Below are positions 5,789 to 7,820 of a stretch of DNA of 7,820 nt, one piece after another. The position numbers were made by a program, and so were the translations under genes. Source of the stretch: Candidatus Bipolaricaulota bacterium (lineage in GTDB: Bacteria; Bipolaricaulota; Bipolaricaulia; UBA7950; UBA9294). The notes below the pieces were generated by a model that worked only from the letters and a program-made list of their open reading frames with translations, made no database searches and was not told where the DNA came from. Position 1 is the first letter of the stretch, and every line of letters starts with the position of its first letter. The DNA lies in contig WFSM01000167.1 in assembly GCA_015485945.1 (NCBI GenBank), positions 1 through 7,820 on the forward strand. The letters are read 5' to 3'.

Positions 5789-5803
5789 CACGTAACACGT
5801 TGC

Positions 5804-5810
5804 GGAGGGG
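5804..5810 (+). promoter_or_regulatory. Ribosome-binding site of the M20 peptidase gene
   Basis: GGAGGGG precedes two consecutive ATGs at 5812 and 5815. Spacing from the GGAGG core is 6 nt for the second ATG and 3 nt for the first, so 5815 is the better start. An upstream in-frame TTG at 5800 would precede the site and is rejected. Confidence 0.65.
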
Positions 5811-5814
5811 AATG

Positions 5815-6891
5815 ATGACTGATCGACTTATCGATGATTTTTGCGAGTTTGTGCGGATTGACAGTGAGTCGGGTGAAGAGGCACGGTTTCTCGCGTATCT
5901 GGAACAGCGGTTTACCCGCGACCTAGGGGCAGAGTGCGTGCGCGACTCCTACGGAAACCTGATCGCCCGTGTCCCAGCAGCGGTATCAAACCGGACCGCA
6001 CCGATTCTGCTCGGAGCGCATGCCGACACCGTGAAGCCGGGCAAGGGAATTGAGCCGGTGGTGGAGGATGGCGTGATCCGCTCCAACGGGGACACGATCC
6101 TCGGGGCGGACGACAAGGCGGGAATCGCGGAGATATTTGCGGCCGTGCGCACTGTCTCCCGGCATCCACCGGTAGAGATTGTTATCACCCGGGGGGAGGA
6201 AGTTGGCTTGCTTGGCGCTAAACACCTTGATACCTCATTGGTGCAAGCAAAGACGGGGTTCATCCTCGATTCCGACGTGCTCGACACCGTGATTATCGGC
6301 GGTCCGACGCATATCTCGCTCGATGTAGAAATCATCGGAAAGGCGGCCCACGCCGGGATGGAGCCGGAGAAGGGCATCTCGGCGATCCGCGTTGCGGCGG
6401 AGGCAATCACCCGGTTTCCCGATGGGCGGATTGATCACGAGACCACCGCCAACGTGGGCACGATCCACGGCGGTATGATTCGTAACGGCGTGCCCGACAA
6501 GGTGATAATCCAAGCTGAGTGCCGCAGTCTGAACGACGGCAAAGCCAAGCAGCAGGCAGACCGGATGCGGCGCGCGTTCGAAGAGGCCGCGGCCGCCGCC
6601 GGAGCTACGGCCAACGTAAACGTGACCGTCGAGTACGAAGCGTTTCAGATTCCGGCGGATTCCGAAGCGGTCACCCTCGCCAAGCGGGCGATTGCTGCGG
6701 TCGGGCTGGAGCCGAAAACGCGGGTAATCACCGGCGGAACGGACGCGCTTGTACTGTGCGGAAAAGGGATCATGTCGGTCGTTCTTGGGGACGGGGGACG
6801 GGCCGAACACACAGTGGAAGAAAACGTTGCCGTGGCCGACATGGAGAAAGCGACGGAGATCGTACGTACCCTTCTGGAGCAACTGGCGTGA
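5815..6891 (+). CDS. M20-family metallopeptidase, PepT-like (TIGR01883 type)
   Basis: 358 aa from ATG 5815. A cytosolic two-zinc aminopeptidase or deacylase of the M20 family, closest in pattern to the PepT-like group; no signal peptide is seen. Metal-site motifs: LLGAHADTV (His69, with catalytic Asp71), GADDKAG (bridging Asp99), TRGEEVGLLG (catalytic Glu128 and ligand Glu129), ILDSD (Asp153 region) and RAEHTVEE (His332). The inserted dimerisation lid domain begins around GKAAHAGMEPEKGISAI (175-191) and ends near 275, with the usual HETTANVGTIHGG segment. All key residues are present and the length is normal, so it should be active, probably on small peptides. The exact substrate (tripeptides or others) cannot be read from sequence. 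It is divergent from the AMMECR1 operon through overlapping promoters, and followed directly by the promoter of tRNA-Asn. Confidence 0.9.
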   Translation: MTDRLIDDFCEFVRIDSESGEEARFLAYLEQRFTRDLGAECVRDSYGNLIARVPAAVSNRTAPILLGAHADTVKPGKGIEPVVEDGVIRSNGDTILGADDKAGIAEIFAAVRTVSRHPPVEIVITRGEEVGLLGAKHLDTSLVQAKTGFILDSDVLDTVIIGGPTHISLDVEIIGKAAHAGMEPEKGISAIRVAAEAITRFPDGRIDHETTANVGTIHGGMIRNGVPDKVIIQAECRSLNDGKAKQQADRMRRAFEEAAAAAGATANVNVTVEYEAFQIPADSEAVTLAKRAIAAVGLEPKTRVITGGTDALVLCGKGIMSVVLGDGGRAEHTVEENVAVADMEKATEIVRTLLEQLA

Positions 6892-6894
6892 TGG

Positions 6895-6923
6895 TTGACG
6901 GTGCTACAGTCAAACGATAGAAT
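6895..6923 (+). promoter_or_regulatory. Promoter of tRNA-Asn
   Basis: TTGACG (6895-6900), 17-nt spacer, TAGAAT (6918-6923), 11 nt before the mature tRNA 5' end. The -35 box lies only 3 nt after the stop codon of the peptidase gene. Confidence 0.75.
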
Positions 6924-6934
6924 AAAGAGCATAT

Positions 6935-7010
6935 TCCGCGGTAGCTCAATTGGTAGAGCGCTCGGCTGTTAACCGAATGGTTGGAGGTTCGAGTCCTCCC
7001 CGCGGAGCCA
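6935..7010 (+). tRNA. tRNA-Asn (anticodon GTT)
   Basis: Full cloverleaf of 73 nt plus encoded CCA. Acceptor stem TCCGCGG/CCGCGGA (6935-6941 with 7000-7006), D arm GCTC-aattggta-GAGC, anticodon arm CTCGG-ctGTTaa-CCGAA with anticodon 6968-6970, 5-nt variable loop TGGTT, T arm GGAGG-ttcgagt-CCTCC, discriminator G, CCA at 7008-7010. The outermost anticodon-stem pair (C27-A43) is a mismatch; all other stems pair. Its 3' end coincides with the boundary of the AT-richer, degraded region, so it is a likely integration site. Confidence 0.97.
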
Positions 7011-7157
7011 ATCTTCAGTTTTGGCACCATGAGCTACAAGATTAAACGGCCTTTTATAGATTAGTTCTATCTTTTCTCCCCGTATCCAACAGTTCGGAAG
7101 TAGTGTTTTTAGCAACCGCGCCTTTTCTTCATCTGACGGCAACTCTGGAGATATCAC
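6969..7157 (-). pseudogene. Serine recombinase C-terminal remnant running into the tRNA antisense
   Basis: An open minus-strand frame of about 62 codons. Its first 50 residues (SDEEKARLLKTLLPNCW, then RGEKIELIYKRPFNLVAHGAKTEDW) resemble the C-terminal end of large serine recombinases: an ExxxLLKTLLxNC helix-strand unit followed by a YxxPF(D/N)L motif. The last dozen residues (LRGEDSNLQPFG) are simply the antisense of the tRNA-Asn, as is common where such a gene ends in an attachment site. Upstream in this frame there are stop codons (TAA near 7160-7185), and no catalytic or zinc-ribbon part is found, so only the tail survives. I infer an old integration at the tRNA 3' end, followed by decay. 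Family assignment rests on pattern memory alone. Confidence 0.6.
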
Positions 7158-7444
7158 TGCCTGAGGTTACTGCAACCATTATGGCAATCGCCTCTGGTGC
7201 TTGACAATCATAGATAGTAGCGAATCCTGAGAGGGAAGAGAGAGCGTGGCCATTATTAAGCCCTGCTCGCTCTTAGTAGAACATTAGAGATCTTAAGCAA
7301 GTAGAGATTCTCTCCATTTTTCTCGCAATAAACGGGATCTTCCGTTGCGTGGTTTTTCGGGATTATCTTACCGGAATCATCTCTAACACAGCAGGTAGGC
7401 CGTCAATCAAACTCAGTATACCCGGTGGTTCCGCACGCACCACC
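7158..7444. other. Unassigned degraded stretch
   Basis: No intact gene is visible. The region is more AT-rich than 1-6930 and has stops in all frames. Two short minus-strand segments look protein-like without matching anything I know: 7256-7402 (48 codons, containing DDSGKIIPKNHATEDPVYC) and, in another frame, about 7130-7275 (containing GFATIYDCQAPEAIAIMVAV). They may be fragments of one broken gene of the same lost element, perhaps upstream parts of the recombinase unit, but that is not demonstrated. Confidence 0.4.
7424..7444 (-). repeat. Inverted repeat directly after hicA
   Basis: GGTGGT-(9 nt)-ACCACC, perfect 6-bp arms, starting one base after the hicA stop codon (7445-7447). It could form a hairpin at the end of the hicBA transcript, but no T-run follows, so it is not a standard intrinsic terminator. 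Confidence 0.35.
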
Positions 7445-7668
7445 CTACTTAAGCTTTAGCCGTTTAAGGTCCTCTATGGTCCCCTTTAATGTCTCGTAAG
7501 GTATGGTTGCTCCATCTCCATGATAGGGCACTACTACGCGCTGTTTGTCTATAGGGTTATAGTAAAACGGTGGCTACCCCGCTGCCGATCTGGAACAAAA
7601 CCATCTCTCTCTAGAGCCGCGCAGAGGACTCGGGTTGTGATGGAGCGAAGTTGCGGCGGAAGCCTCAT
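7445..7668 (-). pseudogene. hicA: HicA-type mRNA interferase toxin, frameshifted
   Basis: Reading from ATG 7668 gives MRLPPQLRSITTRVLCAALE and then RDGFVPDRQRGSHRF, which fits the HicA/YcfA fold including the signature RQRGSH with the catalytic His. The frame then hits TAG at 7549-7551 (39 aa). One frame over, the sequence continues YYNPIDKQRVVVPYHGDG, ATIPYETLKGTIEDL and KRLKLK to the TAG at 7445-7447, exactly the expected second half (VxVPxHG, then IPxxTLKxI). The break is at a run of four A (7564-7567 on the plus strand); one extra T on the minus strand would give an intact 74-aa toxin. The start overlaps the hicB stop by 4 nt (ATGA), the classic coupled arrangement. HicA cleaves mRNA when not neutralised by HicB. 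Either the toxin is dead or the base was lost in sequencing. Confidence 0.75.
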
Positions 7669-7820
7669 ACGCTAACGGTTAAAGCCTCGCCCTTGTTCCG
7701 AGAGGGCTTATGACTTTCAACGGGGATTGGGTCTCCGCGGGCCAGCATAGATTCAATATAGAGAGTGGCCGCCTCTTTAAGATTTGCTAAGGCTTCATCA
7801 CGAGTTGCTCCCCAAGTGTG
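7665..7820 (-). CDS. hicB: HicB-type antitoxin, C-terminal part (5' end outside the window)
   Basis: 51 codons are open from the window edge to the TGA at 7665-7667. The visible part starts HTWGATRDEALANLKEAATL and continues YIESMLARGDPIPVES, matching the conserved HicB core (WGxTxxEALxNxxEAxxLYxExxxxxGxPIP), then a polar linker and a beta-strand end EALTVSV. In the family this RNase H-like fold binds and blocks HicA, and many members carry or lack a DNA-binding domain; here the C-terminus is short, so no added DNA-binding domain follows. It precedes hicA with a 4-nt overlap. Start, promoter and N-terminus are outside the window. Nothing visible in this part is broken. Confidence 0.8.
   Translation of the reverse strand, partial: HTWGATRDEALANLKEAATLYIESMLARGDPIPVESHKPSRNKGEALTVSV

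Noticed and set aside
7007..7070. Possible terminator after tRNA-Asn
   Set aside because: Only weak inverted repeats (GCCAA with TTGGC at 7007-7025; ATAGA with TCTAT at 7056-7070), with short or AT-only stems and no clean T-run.
1..7820. CRISPR array or tandem repeat array
   Set aside because: No regularly spaced repeats were seen on either strand.

Overview
This window is bacterial chromosomal DNA. It has sigma70-type promoters (TTGACN-17-TANNNT), strong AGGAGG ribosome-binding sites, a tRNA with an encoded CCA, an Amidase_3-type cell-wall protein and a HicBA-type toxin-antitoxin remnant. Positions 1-6930 are GC-rich and densely coding. TTG and GTG starts appear to be used freely, and two genes look leaderless. 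I cannot name the species. The gene mix (a PepT-like M20 peptidase, a DUF389 membrane protein, an AMMECR1-domain protein) would fit a free-living, possibly anaerobic or thermophilic bacterium of a poorly sampled phylum, but that is inference.

Layout. (1) 3-293, plus: the 3' end of a Cys-rich hypothetical gene, meeting tail-to-tail a minus-strand pair. (2) 288-1086, minus: two overlapping small genes for coiled-coil proteins that may be paralogues; the downstream one begins with a ribbon-helix-helix-like segment. (3) 1087-1268: a compact divergent promoter region. (4) 1269-3709, plus: a class V aminotransferase / cysteine desulfurase-like enzyme, then a DUF389 membrane protein. (5) 3710-3865: an AT-rich intergenic region with an exact 8-bp direct repeat. 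(6) 3866-4570, plus: a membrane-anchored Amidase_3 protein that seems to have lost two of its three zinc ligands. (7) 4576-5734, minus: an operon of an AMMECR1-domain protein with an N-terminal membrane segment, overlapping a gene for O6-methylguanine-DNA methyltransferase. (8) 5735-5814: overlapping divergent promoters. (9) 5815-6891, plus: an M20-family PepT-like peptidase. (10) 6935-7010, plus: tRNA-Asn(GTT) with its own promoter.

From the tRNA to the window end (7011-7820) the sequence changes: it is more AT-rich, no long ORF survives, and what remains is mobile-element debris. On the minus strand there is a serine-recombinase C-terminus running into the antisense of the tRNA 3' end, an unassigned stretch, a hicA toxin gene broken by a one-base frameshift in a homopolymer, and the 3' end of hicB running off the window. 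I read this as a decayed island integrated at the tRNA-Asn gene.

No complete novel multi-gene system is evident. The items most worth a second look are the metal-ligand-depleted amidase, the membrane-anchored AMMECR1 protein, the divergent coiled-coil pair beside the aminotransferase, and the decayed tRNA-Asn island.
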